A stretch of DNA of 64,000 bases from Ctenosaura bakeri (taxonomy: Eukaryota; Chordata; Lepidosauria; Squamata; Iguanidae): positions 930,001-994,000 of the forward strand of contig CAOLHI010000745.1 in NCBI GenBank assembly GCA_948474755.1, read 5' to 3'. Position 1 is the first letter of the stretch. Each line of letters begins with the position of its first letter. Shown here piece after piece: positions 32,831-42,599 of this stretch. Position numbers and translations under genes: made by a program. The notes under the pieces are model-generated. The model did not search any database. It saw nothing but the letters and a program-made list of their open reading frames with translations, and was not told the origin of the DNA.

Positions 32831-33935
32831 TTTATTTAGCTATGCATTCTTTTTCTGGTAAGAATTCCTCTGTTCATCAATACGTATTCAATGCATCTAC
32901 CACTCACAGCATTAAATGCACAGATCTGTTTATTTTAAAAGAACTTTCTTTCATGGAGTCATGCTTAAGATGCTCAACTCACCCTCCAAAAGGGTCTTTT
33001 CATTGCTAAACTGATACACAGATTTCAATAGTGTTTGGGATTTATGGAAGGTGAGCATGCAAGAATTACTCATTTTAGCAATGCTAGTCTAGTAGTTTAT
33101 AAAGCTTTAGCCTCAAGTATATGATTTTGCAATATTACAAAAAAAAAGAAAAAGATATACCTCATCATCAGCATTTGTAATTATTTTCGGTTTATAGTAG
33201 ATGAACTGCCCAATGTGAGGACATAGAACTCATGAATATAAGACTAACAACTGCTACGGAAGCCTAAATATGAAAAGCATAATATTTTTAAAAGACAGCT
33301 TTCCACTTTTTTCCAATTATCAGGACTTTCTTTAAACTAGAAAGCAGCCTGCAAGTTCAGTTTCCATATTCTACTAGATGCCTCAGATTGTCTTTTGATT
33401 TGAAGTTAGGAGTTGCAAAACTACAAAGGCTTCATTTTTACTAATTCAGTGTACCTTTAATTTGGGAGTAACCCCTTCTGAACTCACCCTTACTTGCAGG
33501 TATGTCTAGGATCAGACTGCATGCTCTTAAATAACTTCCTTCTCCAGGATCTACTCCTCAACATTATGTTCGTTTTCTTCAGCATATTTATTACTGAGAT
33601 AGAAATAATCTGACAGGATATATCTGTAACATGTATATGAATAAAGAGCCTGCAGATCTGCTCATTTGTATATCTGAAAGAGAATCCATTTGTGTTGGAG
33701 AGTGATGTGAATCTTTTATTGAATTAAATACGGGGCGGGGGGAAGAAGTAGGGAAAGTTTGAAGCAGAAATAAATGTTACTTAATTTCTCTCTTTGGTTT
33801 TTCCCTGACTTACCCCAGACATATCCTGGCCCCATTTAACTTAGTTGTGCTATACAGCCTTGCTGCCTTTGGAGAAAAGCTCTCCTCCTAATCCAGGAAT
33901 AAACCCAGTTGATGATATTCTATATTCTGTGTGTA
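32831..33935. other. intergenic, unassigned
   Basis: AT-rich sequence between the tandem region and a 5S-headed SINE. Nothing was recognised. Confidence 0.6.
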
Positions 33936-33939
33936 TATG

Positions 33940-34276
33940 TGTTCAAGGTCGCCTGTTGATTTATGGCAGCCTCCTGAATTTCATAAGATTCTCTTCACTG
34001 GTGGAGCTTGGAGTGTGTGAAGGGGAGGTGGGGCTATGGCATGGGGGCATGTCCGAGGTGCATGGAGGGTGTGGCTGAGATGTGTGGCCACAGCAGGGGG
34101 GGCCTGGCTATGAGCCACAACGCCCCCCAAAAGATTGCTGCCCGGGGCAAACTGCCTCCATCACACACCCCATCCCTACACAACTGGTTCTCTTAGGCAA
34201 GGAATACTCAGCGCTAGTTTGCCAGTTCCTTCCTCTGAAATATAGCTCACAGCACCTGATATTCACTGGCAGTCTC
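33940..34276 (-). mobile_element. 5S-rRNA-headed SINE fragment, interrupted, - strand
   Basis: The tail part (33940-33995) and body part (34187-34276) align with the more complete copy at 35650-35880. It is split by the 191-bp hAT element at 33996-34186. The 5S-like head is missing. Confidence 0.7.
33996..34186. mobile_element. small hAT MITE, family with 60166-60391
   Basis: Starts CACTGGTGGAGCTTGGAG and ends CACAACTG, with flanking 8-bp sequences ATTCTCTT (33988-33995) and GTTCTCTT (34187-34194). The reverse complement of 60166-60391 has the same two ends. The interior is GC-rich, with repeated GTGTGG and GGCATG motifs. Confidence 0.75.
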
Positions 34277-34805
34277 CACACACAAAGGAAACACAGGTTT
34301 TCTCGATTTAGATTAAGATGCAAATCTAAACACACTTTGAAAGGCCTTATGGAACTGTGAGCGAACATGTAGGTAAAATATTGCTGCTTTCTTAAACACA
34401 TGCCCTGGTCTAAGACCTTGAAATGTATTTACCAGCACACAGATAGCCATGCTATTGTCTGTTTTCCCCACAAACATTGTTTTGGGAATTGCTGCACCTC
34501 ATGGCTCTGGACTTGTCTCATCCCAAGATCTTTTTAATATCTCGCATGGAGCTCTACTTTAAATTGCTATAATGAATTGGCCTCAACCACATGCAAACGT
34601 TTCTCAGTGGAAATCTTCCTATGCTGGAGTTCTTCCTAAAAATACTCAGCTTTCCACAGAGAATTTAAGATTGTTTTCAGAGGATCTTTGGAAGTTCACA
34701 GCAAAAAAACCTGTTATCAGTGTCTTCAGTCTTATCTTTTGCTTCTCTTGGTTGGTCCCAGCTAGAGTAAACCCACTGAGTCAACATACAGGTAAATCTC
34801 ATTGA

Positions 34806-35283
34806 TTCAACAGAGGTCCAGCCACACTACAGAATTATAGTACCCTGATTCCACTTTATCTGCTATAGTTCTGCTCTATGGAATCCTAGAATTAGCATTT
34901 AGAATTGTCATCCAGAGACTGATAATGCCTCACCAAACTAAAGGCCTCAGAGCAGAATTCTACAGACCTCCACAGGATGAAACCATGGTAGTTAAGTGCA
35001 ATAATGGGGCTATAATTGTGTTTTGTGAAAGCCAGTGTGATACAGTGGTTGAGTATGAAACTATGACTCTGGAGACGAGGGTTTGAATCACTGCTCGGCC
35101 ATGGAAACCCACTGGGTGCTTTTAGGCAAGGCACACTCTCTCAGCCTCAGAGGGATGCAGAGGCAAATCCCCCTCTGAACAAATCTTAGCAAGAAAGCCA
35201 TGTGTTGGGCTTGCCTTAGGGTCACTGTAAGTTGGAAACAACTTGAAAGGCCACAACAACAATGGTATTGTGTGAATGGGACT
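34806..35283. mobile_element. foldback MITE split by a SINE
   Basis: The left part (34806-35030) carries CACTACAGAATTATAG and inverted arms with CCTATGGAATCC-like motifs. The right end (about 35264-35283, TTGTGTGAATGGG) continues after the SINE. It corresponds to the uninterrupted copy at about 36778-36970. Confidence 0.6.
35031..35263 (+). mobile_element. tRNA-headed SINE, + strand
   Basis: The tRNA-like head has the A-box-like ACAGTGGTTGAGTATG and B-box-like GGGTTTGAATCAC. The body has CTCTCAGCCTCAG and the 3' tail is an ACAACAACAA repeat. It is inserted into the foldback element. Confidence 0.85.
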
Positions 35284-35649
35284 CAAGTTTATTCTAGCTG
35301 GAATTAATAGGGTTGAGGTGCTAGTTTTGATTGGTTTGTATTATCTCACAGATAAGTATTTGCATCTGAAGAGCAGCATAAAATTTTAAAAATATGAAGG
35401 TACATTTATATGGGAAGCTGTAAACACTAGGACAGCCAAAACATGAAGGAGCCCAAAGACACCAAAGGAATCAGCTGCAGGCCTATAGTCTCATTAAAGT
35501 TCCCCTAGTTTGAAACATATAGTTCCCCTACTTTGAAACAGTCATGGGAAGCTTTTACATTTTAGTACATTTTAATTGAACTTTCAAATTTGGACTAGAG
35601 ATGCACATTTCAGCATTTGACAGAAAAATGTGATCTAGGTCTATTCCAT
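35284..35649. other. intergenic, unassigned
   Basis: AT-rich. Nothing was recognised. Confidence 0.6.
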
Positions 35650-35880
35650 GCAGGTATATGCCTTCAAGTCCCCTGTTGACCTATGGCAACCCCATGTATT
35701 TCATCAGGTTTTCTTAGGCAAGCAATAGTCAAGAGGTGGTTTACCACTTAGTTCCACTGAAATCTAGCCTATAGCACCTGGTATTTGCTGCTGGTTTCTC
35801 ATCCAAGCACTAACAAAGGGTAGCCCTGCTTAACTTCCAAGCTCAGACAGCATTTGGTGCCTTTAGGGTATTTAGGCCCA
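35650..35880 (-). mobile_element. 5S-rRNA-headed SINE, - strand
   Basis: The + strand shows the tail first (TTCAAGTCCCCTGTTGACC). Near 35820-35855 follows the reverse complement of the internal 5S rRNA promoter-like segment (compare GGAAGCTAAGCAGGG in 5S rRNA). Copies lie at 33940-34276 and 48131-48345. This class (5S head, RTE-type tail) is known from squamates. Confidence 0.75.
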
Positions 35881-36777
35881 TAGGTCTACTCCACTAAATG
35901 GAATTTGAATATTTTTTTTTACTGGAAATTAGGAGGGAGAAAGGAGGATTGCTCATTGGTTTGCTAGTTGGTTATTAGGTGCTGACATAATATTCTCTTA
36001 CCTGTTGAAATTTTTCTCATCTACATCTTGGGCAATTATACTTTTCAATCCAAAGAAGATTCGGAGTTTGGAATCCTGTTAAGTGACATGCACAAGAGTG
36101 TCAATGTGGCTTACATGCATGTATGTCTCTTTGGACTGGAATGCAAGGTGCTATTCTGTAGCTGTTTACACAATGGGTAACATACATAGCATATGCCAGG
36201 CTGCAGGAACAACTAGGGCTGCTGCTGGGGTCCCTGCTTACTGGTAGGGAGGGGAGGAAGGGGGAAGCTCCAAGGAGAAGTGATAGAAGGGTTCACTTCA
36301 TCTGTGAGCTCACTCCCATTTCTGTCCCTTAATGAGCCAATTCTTCAGTGTCATGATTTGCCTCTTCTCCCCACTGTTAAGCAGCAGGGGTGACAGCAGC
36401 AGCTGCAACAAGTGGGTAGCGGGTGGGAAAGTTTTAGACTGGGCACGAAGGGCTAAAAAGGAACCCCCTTTGCATCCCATCCAAAAAGGAGATATGCAGA
36501 GAATGGAAACACAACTGCACAGGTAGAACATTACTCTCTGCCTGCTTGAATGCTACACATTTGGTGTAAAAAGTTTAGCATTCACACGTCAAAGATACAC
36601 ATCTTTCTTTTTTGTCATTTAATAGCTGTGGTTCTGCTTTCATTTTGAAAACATCAAACACAACGTATGACAAGTAGTTTGCCTTTGTTTTCAAATTAGA
36701 TACCATTCTTATGCTAAATGACCTTAATGAAGCAAAGAGGGAAGGAGAGAGGGTGGGTGGGTTGGATGGTCACTGGG
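35881..36777. other. intergenic, unassigned
   Basis: No gene or classified repeat was recognised. Confidence 0.6.
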
Positions 36778-36970
36778 ACCTTCACACTACAGAACCATAG
36801 CATTATTAATTGCCATGATTCTGTCCTATGGAATCTTGGGACTGGTAGTTTAGGGAGGAGCATTCAGAATGCTCTGGGGCCTCACCAACTACAAAACCCA
36901 AGATTCCATAGGAGAGAACCATGGTAGTTAAACTGGACCACTTATGCTACAATTGTGTAGTGTGAATGGA
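36778..36970. mobile_element. foldback MITE, complete
   Basis: Ends TTCACACTACA and TGTAGTGTGAA are inverted. Inner arms CCTATGGAATCTTGGG and CCCAAGATTCCATAGG are exact reverse complements. The element folds into a hairpin of about 190 nt. Confidence 0.75.
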
Positions 36971-38188
36971 GGAGCTCTGTAGTGATTTATACTAATTCTT
37001 TGTTTTTATGATAGACACTCTGATAACAGGCCTTAAATGCAATACCTGCCTCTTGTATTGTGTCTGTACAAGGGTCCAGAATGGTGTGGCCCAAAAAATG
37101 CAGAAAGAAAGAATAAGCTGACATGGTATCTTTGTAACACCTTTACTTCCACTGTATAAAATCAACCAAGTCATCTCAGCTGGGCTACAGAAAGATAACT
37201 CAAATTTAAAGAAAGGCAAAGGGAGTGGGTGTGTGTGAGAGAGAAAAGGCAAGTATGAAAAACGTTTCTTTTTGGAACAGCAAAACAAAGGCAAAACAAA
37301 CATGCATTCAAAATAAAATCTGACTATGAAAGGATAATCAAAAAGTGATTCCTTTTGAGGAAAAAAAAAAAAACTTCCAAACATGAATTGTAACCTCCTA
37401 TTGCAACCTTTGTAACCAAATATTGCTTAGAGATATTAAAGACATCAATAGAAACAAATGCTAGTCCAACCCAGTTAATTCATCAGTGCTTTTTCAAGCC
37501 TTGCCTCTTACACATGGTAGGACACCCCACCACCTCCCCCCCATTTCAAACACACACCTAAAAAATAATAAATCTTCATTTAGGTCGTGTACACATCAGC
37601 AAGCCAAAGTTCACGTTGCATGGCTCTTTTCCGAATTCTGTTTAAAAGTTCTTTTCATTCTTCTTCTTGTGTTAAAAAGAGTGCTCTTTTCCTTAGTCAA
37701 GAGTTAATATTAAAGAAAGCTACATCCGCGGGAGCTATACTCCTAAAGAATAGCCTTAACCCCCTTTAAAAATTAGATTATGTTTTACAATAAACAAATA
37801 CAGTACCTGTCAACGGCATGTTACCATCCTTAATTGAGTTAAATTCAAGAGGCCAGGCTCCCTGGCGACTACGTATACAAACTAGAAACTATACTCGGGA
37901 TTATTCGATACAGAAATCATGGACATTTTCTCGCTGTACATTCTACCGTCCTTGTGTTTAAATATATTAAGAGGAAACATCATTCGATTAAAGACCATTA
38001 TTAATAATATTATTGTATTTTTTTTTAAAAAAAATCCCAAGGGAAGTGTCTTTTTTTCCCCCCTGCAGAGGGCACCCGCGCGCAAGAGCAACACGGGCGC
38101 GGAGGCGGGGGCTGCTGCGATCCGGCGGCGTTCGCACCGCCTCCCCATCCCGATCCGGACCCCCGAGGGCCTTCAGCGGCGGCGCCCC
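36971..38188 (-). other. NANOS1: probable NANOS1 3' UTR and flank
   Basis: AT-rich sequence directly downstream of the NANOS1 stop on the - strand, free of recognisable transposons, as expected of a long 3' UTR. No canonical AATAAA in the - orientation was found, so the transcript end is not placed. Assignment is by position only. Confidence 0.5.
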
Positions 38189-39340
38189 CTAGCGGAGCTT
38201 CTTTCCCAGGAGGTGCCGGGCGCTCTTGAGCGGCGCTTTGGGGCCCCCGCCGTGCATTTTCGACAAGGGGCAGTACTTGATCGTGTGCGCGTTGTCCCCG
38301 CTGGCGCCGCACAGCGGGCAGGTGTAGCGCCGCAGCACCGGGCACAGGACCCGCCCGTCGGGCCCCTTGAGGATGTGCGTGGTGTACAGGGCCACCGCTT
38401 CCTTGTTGTTCCGGCAGAAGACGCAGACCTGCAACTCCGGCTTCAGGAGCCGCGCGCCGCCGCCGCCGCGCGGGGGAGGCGGGAGCCGCCCGGCGTCCAC
38501 CCGCAAGCGCCCGTCCCACGCGTGGGGCGAGCGGTCTCTCTCCAGGTGCTCCGCCGAGCAGTGGAACAGCACCGAGGCCGGGCTGGAGCGGCCGGAGAAG
38601 GGGCTGAAGTCGGCGAAGCGCTCCTCCAGCAGCCCCTCCCCGGCCTGGGGGTGGTGGTGGTGATGGTGGTGGCCGCAGAGGTCGAAGTCGCGCAGGTCCA
38701 GGGAGGTCCCGAAATAAGGGGCGCCCCCTTCCTCCTCCTCCTCCTCCTCTTCCAAGTCGTCCTCCTCCTCCTCCTCCTCCTCTTCCTCCAACTCCTCCTC
38801 GTCCTCGCCCTCCTCGGCCGCCTGGACCTGCTGCACCGTGGCCGCCACCACCACCGACGGCGGCGGCCCCGTCCTGAAGCCCTTCTTCTCCTGCCGCTGG
38901 CTCACCGCCTTGGTGATCAGCGTCGCCAGCCCCAGGTAGTCGTTCCACGAGTTGAAGGCGTTCCCGGCCGCGCCGTGGTGGCCCTTCGCTCCGTAGCGGC
39001 CGCCCGCGCCGGGCAGGAACTCCACCGGCGGCTGGGGATGGTGGTGATGGTGGTAGTGGTGCTTCTCCAGCTTGCCAGGGTGGAACGTCTCCATCCTCGG
39101 GGGCAAAACTTCCCTCGCGTGGAAGAGCGCGCGACGGCCCGGGCAGGACGGGGGGCGGGCGGGCGAGGCGGCCGCTCCGCAGAACAACACGCCCCGCTCG
39201 CCTCTCCGGCTGCCTCCCGCTTCGCCTCTGAATGCCTTTTAGTGCGTACAGCTGCTGAAATAGATACAGTCGGAGGGAGGGCGCGCGGGCGAGCGAGCGA
39301 GCGGGAGAAAGCTCAGCCCAGGGGCTGCGCTCTAATTGGC
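38080..39340. promoter_or_regulatory. NANOS1: CpG-rich island over NANOS1
   Basis: GC-rich with many CG dinucleotides, in sharp contrast to the AT-rich flanks. It covers the whole coding exon and the proximal promoter. Boundaries were set by eye. Confidence 0.75.
38189..39094 (-). CDS. NANOS1: Nanos homolog 1, RNA-binding translational repressor
   Basis: Single-exon gene for a 301-residue cytoplasmic RNA-binding repressor that acts with Pumilio and CCR4-NOT. The NOT1-interacting motif spans about 47-64 ([10 protein letters not shown]). The C-terminal Nanos zinc finger has Cys224, Cys227, His240, Cys251 (C-X2-C-X12-H-X10-C) and Cys259, Cys262, His270, Cys275 (C-X2-C-X7-H-X4-C), all intact. 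The protein ends Gly-Lys-Lys-Leu-Arg, as in mammals. The start is the ATG at 39094, the first ATG of this frame, with A at -3 and G at +4; the frame stays open upstream only through non-ATG codons. Oddities: histidine runs at about 12-19 and 142-148 and an acidic tract at about 94-122. It lies tail-to-tail with EIF3A, as in mammals. Confidence 0.96.
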   Translation of the reverse strand: METFHPGKLEKHHYHHHHHPQPPVEFLPGAGGRYGAKGHHGAAGNAFNSWNDYLGLATLITKAVSQRQEKKGFRTGPPPSVVVAATVQQVQAAEEGEDEEELEEEEEEEEEDDLEEEEEEEEGGAPYFGTSLDLRDFDLCGHHHHHHHPQAGEGLLEERFADFSPFSGRSSPASVLFHCSAEHLERDRSPHAWDGRLRVDAGRLPPPPRGGGGARLLKPELQVCVFCRNNKEAVALYTTHILKGPDGRVLCPVLRRYTCPLCGASGDNAHTIKYCPLSKMHGGGPKAPLKSARHLLGKKLR

Positions 39341-39400
39341 CAGCAGCCAAAGCTGTCCCCCCCTCCACCGCCCTGGCTGCTCGCTATTGGCTGGTGAGCT
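39095..39400 (-). promoter_or_regulatory. NANOS1: NANOS1 proximal promoter with CCAAT boxes
   Basis: On the - strand there are two CCAAT boxes (ATTGG on + at 39335-39339 and 39386-39390). A TATA-like CTAAAAGG (39235-39242 on the + coordinate) lies about 95 bp downstream of the nearer one. That would put the transcription start near 39205 and give a 5' UTR of about 110 nt. This is inferred from motif order only. Confidence 0.45.
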
Positions 39401-39490
39401 TTCAGGACCCTTTCATCTCTTCCAGCTGGGTGGTGGTGGGGGGAAGCGCTGGAGAGCTTTGATCCAGAGGAGGAACCAGGTCCGACAGGG

Positions 39491-39667
39491 GCCATTTCCG
39501 CGCAAGGCTGTTCTAGCGCGATGATTCCACTTTCAACCTCCTCTGGATCCTGGGGTTTGCAGTTTCGGGAGGGGCCGGCCGGCCCCTCCCGAAACTGCAA
39601 ACCCCAGGATTCCAGAGGAGGTTGAAAGTGGAATCATCGCGCTAGAACAGCCTCGTGCGGAAATGGC
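39491..39667. mobile_element. GC-rich palindromic MITE upstream of NANOS1
   Basis: The arms are about 88 bp each around GGCCGGCC. I count two base mismatches and one indel between them. Ends are GCCATTTCCGC and GCGGAAATGGC. Flanks CAGGG (39486-39490) and CAGGG (39668-39672) fit a 5-bp target duplication. It is the same family as 5288-5458 but much better preserved. Confidence 0.85.
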
Positions 39668-39672
39668 CAGGG

Positions 39673-41049
39673 TTGGTGAAACCAAGAATGAGGGAAATGA
39701 AAACGCACACGCGCTTTCTTGGACACAAACGGCATTTAATCCCGACCCCGTTTTCAGAGGGTTTTTATTTTCCCTCCTAAAAAAAAAAGGCCCAGCTTTT
39801 TCGGAAAGCCACACGAAGGGGAGGGGAGGCAAAACACCACTGCCTGTGGGTAACCTAAAAACAATTTCCCTCTTACGGGCGGAGAGCCACAAACTCGCCT
39901 CGGAGGTGAGACGGTGCAGACAGTTCCTTTCCCGCGTAGACCCTTCGGAGCTTTCCCGGGGAAGCCATGAACCGAGTGGAGGCCTCCCGTGGGCGGGGGC
40001 TTCCTCGGGCCGTCGCAAAGGCCCCTCCCCAGGACCCCATAGGACGTCGAAAGCGGAATAGGAGCAGTCTAGCGCGGAAATGGCCCCCGTCTTCCTCGCC
40101 GCAGCCAAGAAGGTATCCGCAGAAAGGCTTTGAAAGGGCTCGTTTTGGCTATGGATGGAGGAGGGGCTCCCTGGGGGCGAGAGAAAATCAAAGGGGATAT
40201 CCGCGTCTTTCCCTAGAGATGGGAAGAGGAGGTACCACCTGTTGGTCTCTCTGCTACTTACACAAAGACCCTCCCATCCCTCAAAATGGTGGCCTCCCTG
40301 GTCAGAGCCTCCGGTCTTCATGCTTCAGGAAGCAAAAGAAGTCACAGAGGCTGGTTGCCTGTGCGTGCCTGCCTGCACATACCAGCAGGAGTGCTGCTTC
40401 TCCCATGCCTGCTCTGCGTACTGTCTGGAGTTCTGGTGGTTCTTTGCACACCCTCCTGTAAGGGAAACTGGAAGATCTCAGTGGCTTATGTGGAGGAGCT
40501 GTGGGATATACAGGGGTGCATGTGGTTAGATGTATCTGCTGTTCTCCAGGATTGGCCAAAGGAAGGGATGGGGGGTTTTTTTGGGGGGGGGGTGTCCTGA
40601 AGGAAATAACCCACCACACTCCAATTTCATCACTAATGATACCATATTAAACTGTCAGGGTGGAATATTCCCAATTTCTAACATCTGCCCCACTTCTTTC
40701 CCTACACAGGTGTACTTGTTCATGGTGGGATTGTGTAAATCAAATGACTCTTGAACAAGTCCCCCTGGAATGCAAGATATCTTGCACAGTTGCTCAGCTC
40801 TTTCTATGTGCTTCCTCCGTGCAGGCCCCATTTCTCTGATATTTATGTCCCTGAGGCAAGATATCCCTGGAATTTTCTCCTCCCGCCCCTTTGCTGCCCA
40901 GTGGCCTCTGGCCTAAGACTAGCCCTGCTCTCCTAGGGAATATCTGTGTTCTGCAGCAAATATGAGTTCTTCTAGAAGAACCTGCCTTCACATACAGCAT
41001 AGATTAATTTACACAAACACAGATATATTTGGCAATATGTTTGTCTATA
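39673..41049. other. region upstream of NANOS1
   Basis: Moderately GC-rich up to about 40300. At 40022-40087 there is a remnant of the right half of the GCCATTTC foldback family (CAGTCTAGCGCGGAAATGGCC). No further gene was recognised; long open frames here look incidental. Confidence 0.6.
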
Positions 41050-41134
41050 ATGCTGTTGTGTGCCTTCAAGTTGTTTCTGACTTAGGGTTGAACCTGTCAC
41101 GGGGTTTTCTGGGTCTGAGAGTGTATGACATGCC

Positions 41135-41362
41135 TAGAGTTGCAGTGGTTAAATGCCAGTACTGCAAGCCACAAGGCTGTGAGTTCGATTCTGCCGGGCT
41201 CCAAGGTTGAGTCAGCCTTCCATCCTTTCGCAGGTCAGTAAAATGAGTACCCAACTTGTTGGGGGCATGTATAGAAATATATCGAAATACATGCTATTTG
41301 TAAGTTGTTCGCCGCCTCGATCCATATGGAGAGGCAGGATACAAATAAATAAATAAAAAAAA
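41135..41362 (+). mobile_element. second SINE type: tRNA head with CR1-type tail
   Basis: The head has GCAGTGGTTAAATGCC and a B-box-like GAGTTCGATTC. The body GAGTCAGCCTTCCATCC and AAAATGAGTACCCA is typical of squamate SINEs of the ACA-Sauria kind. The tail (41275-41362) with CCGCCTCGATCCATATGG and AAATAAATA is the same as at 15630-15700. Confidence 0.75.
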
Positions 41363-41446
41363 TAGGGTCACCCAGTGGGTTTCTATGGCCAAGCAGAGAA
41401 TTGAGCCCCGGTTTCCAGGCTTGTAATCCAACTCAATCCACCACAC

Positions 41447-41947
41447 CAGAGCTTTCCAAACTTTCCATGTTGGACACACTTTTTGGACATGCATCATTTC
41501 ACAGGACAGTGATTCAGTTTTACTAGAAAACTGGAGGTTAAACAGTGGGAAGGGCAGCTCCTCCACACGATCCTGGCTCACCACCGTTGCCCTTGCTGAA
41601 GAAAGACCCTGGCAAGGTTGCAATAGTAGGAAAGGCAGCCCCCCCATCTGACCCTGGCTCGCTTCTGTTGCCCTCACTGAGGAAGGACCCCAGTGAGGGC
41701 AGCGGGAGCAGGAAAGACAGCCTCCCTTCCTGATCCTGACTCACTGTCATCACTCTCACCAAGGAAAGACCCTGGCAAGGGCGGCAGTAGTGACAAAGGC
41801 AGCTCCCCTACCTGATCCTGGCCTGCTGCTGCAATGGCAGCGGGAGAGGCTTGAGTCGGGAGGTCTTTCTCAGCCCAGAGAGGCGACACACCTACACACT
41901 TCAGGTGACACACTAACATGTTGTGACACACTGTTTGGAAAGCCCTG
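41447..41947. mobile_element. hAT MITE with internal tandem repeat, CAGAGCTTTCC family
   Basis: Ends CAGAGCTTTCCAAAC and GTTTGGAAAGCCCTG are inverted. The 8-bp duplication is CACCACAC (41439-41446) and CACTACAC (41948-41955). About 100-bp units containing AGGAAAGACCCTGGCAAGG and a CTGATCCTGGC-like motif are repeated three to four times inside. It belongs with 48634-48985. Confidence 0.8.
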
Positions 41948-42015
41948 CACTACACTGTACTGGCTCTCACCTATGATATAACCTCGGCTATTTCATCAGT
42001 TCAGTTACCCAGGCC

Positions 42016-42599
42016 TGTGATAATGGGGCTTCCCATTATCTAGACTTGGCTGAAGGGGGATACTTCCCTCTTCAGGTAAGCCAAGGGTTAATGAGATCTT
42101 GGGGCTAGGTTACATTTTTATTGTGGGTCAGCTTCACAGGTCACGGGGGGAGGCGGAGAATTGCCCAATCAAAGGAAAAGAGATGAGCATCTTTGAGATG
42201 CTTCGAGATGCTTTGAACGAGAAGTTATAAAAAATCCTTGAGAGGCCATGTGGGAGAGAGACAACAAAGGAACCTCCTGGAGATGGGATCTGTGCCGGTA
42301 GTAGGCTGCAGGCCCTAGGCCTCGCCTCCTGGTCTCATTCCTCTTTTAGACCATCTAAGCCTGTGAACCCAAATGTGACTAACTAGAATAAGGTAGTTAG
42401 TCGCGTTAGGGCTTTTTATTATTTTGGAGATTGGCTGATCTTAATGCATCTGTTTTTGTAACTACTTGTAACTTAAACGTACCTGGGAGGGGGGAGCCTC
42501 TCATGTGTAGTATTGTCTTGTTTATTTGCATGCCTTGAAATAAATGCTTTTCTGTAAAACCTCTGTTTCCTCTCCATTCCCACGCCATTCTTCGGCACA
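42016..42599 (+). mobile_element. putative solo LTR, + strand
   Basis: Begins TGTGATAATG and ends CTTCGGCACA. It has a TATA-like TATAAAAA at 42226 and AATAAA at 42539-42544, in the order expected of U3-R-U5. No matching target duplication and no internal coding region were found. Confidence 0.55.

Larger units (their letters stand above)
41050..41975 (-). mobile_element. tRNA-headed SINE broken by two later insertions
   Basis: Three pieces of one - strand SINE: 41050-41134 (tail and body), 41363-41446 (body and head) and 41948-41975 (end of head, CACTACACTGTACTGGCTCTC). The gaps are filled by another SINE (41135-41362) and a hAT element (41447-41947). Together the pieces match the uninterrupted copies. 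Confidence 0.8.

Noticed and set aside
35031..35105. Possible tRNA gene
   Set aside because: A- and B-box-like motifs are present but no cloverleaf closes. It is the head of a SINE with an ACA-repeat tail.
39095..39190. Upstream extension of NANOS1 to 39190
   Set aside because: The codon at 39188-39190 is GTG on the - strand. The first ATG is at 39094, has a good context, and its Met-Glu-(Thr/Ala)-Phe start resembles mammalian NANOS1.
37919..39397. Long open frames opposite and alongside NANOS1 (492 codons on +, 447 codons in another - frame)
   Set aside because: GC-rich DNA has few stops. Only the 38189-39094 frame encodes the Nanos zinc finger and NIM motif.
40022..40087. Possible second complete palindromic MITE near NANOS1
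   Set aside because: Only the right half can be aligned; the left arm is missing, so it is a remnant.
39533..40321. 262-codon ATG frame on the - strand upstream of NANOS1
   Set aside because: It runs through the palindromic MITE and matches no family I recognise. GC-rich flanks explain its length.
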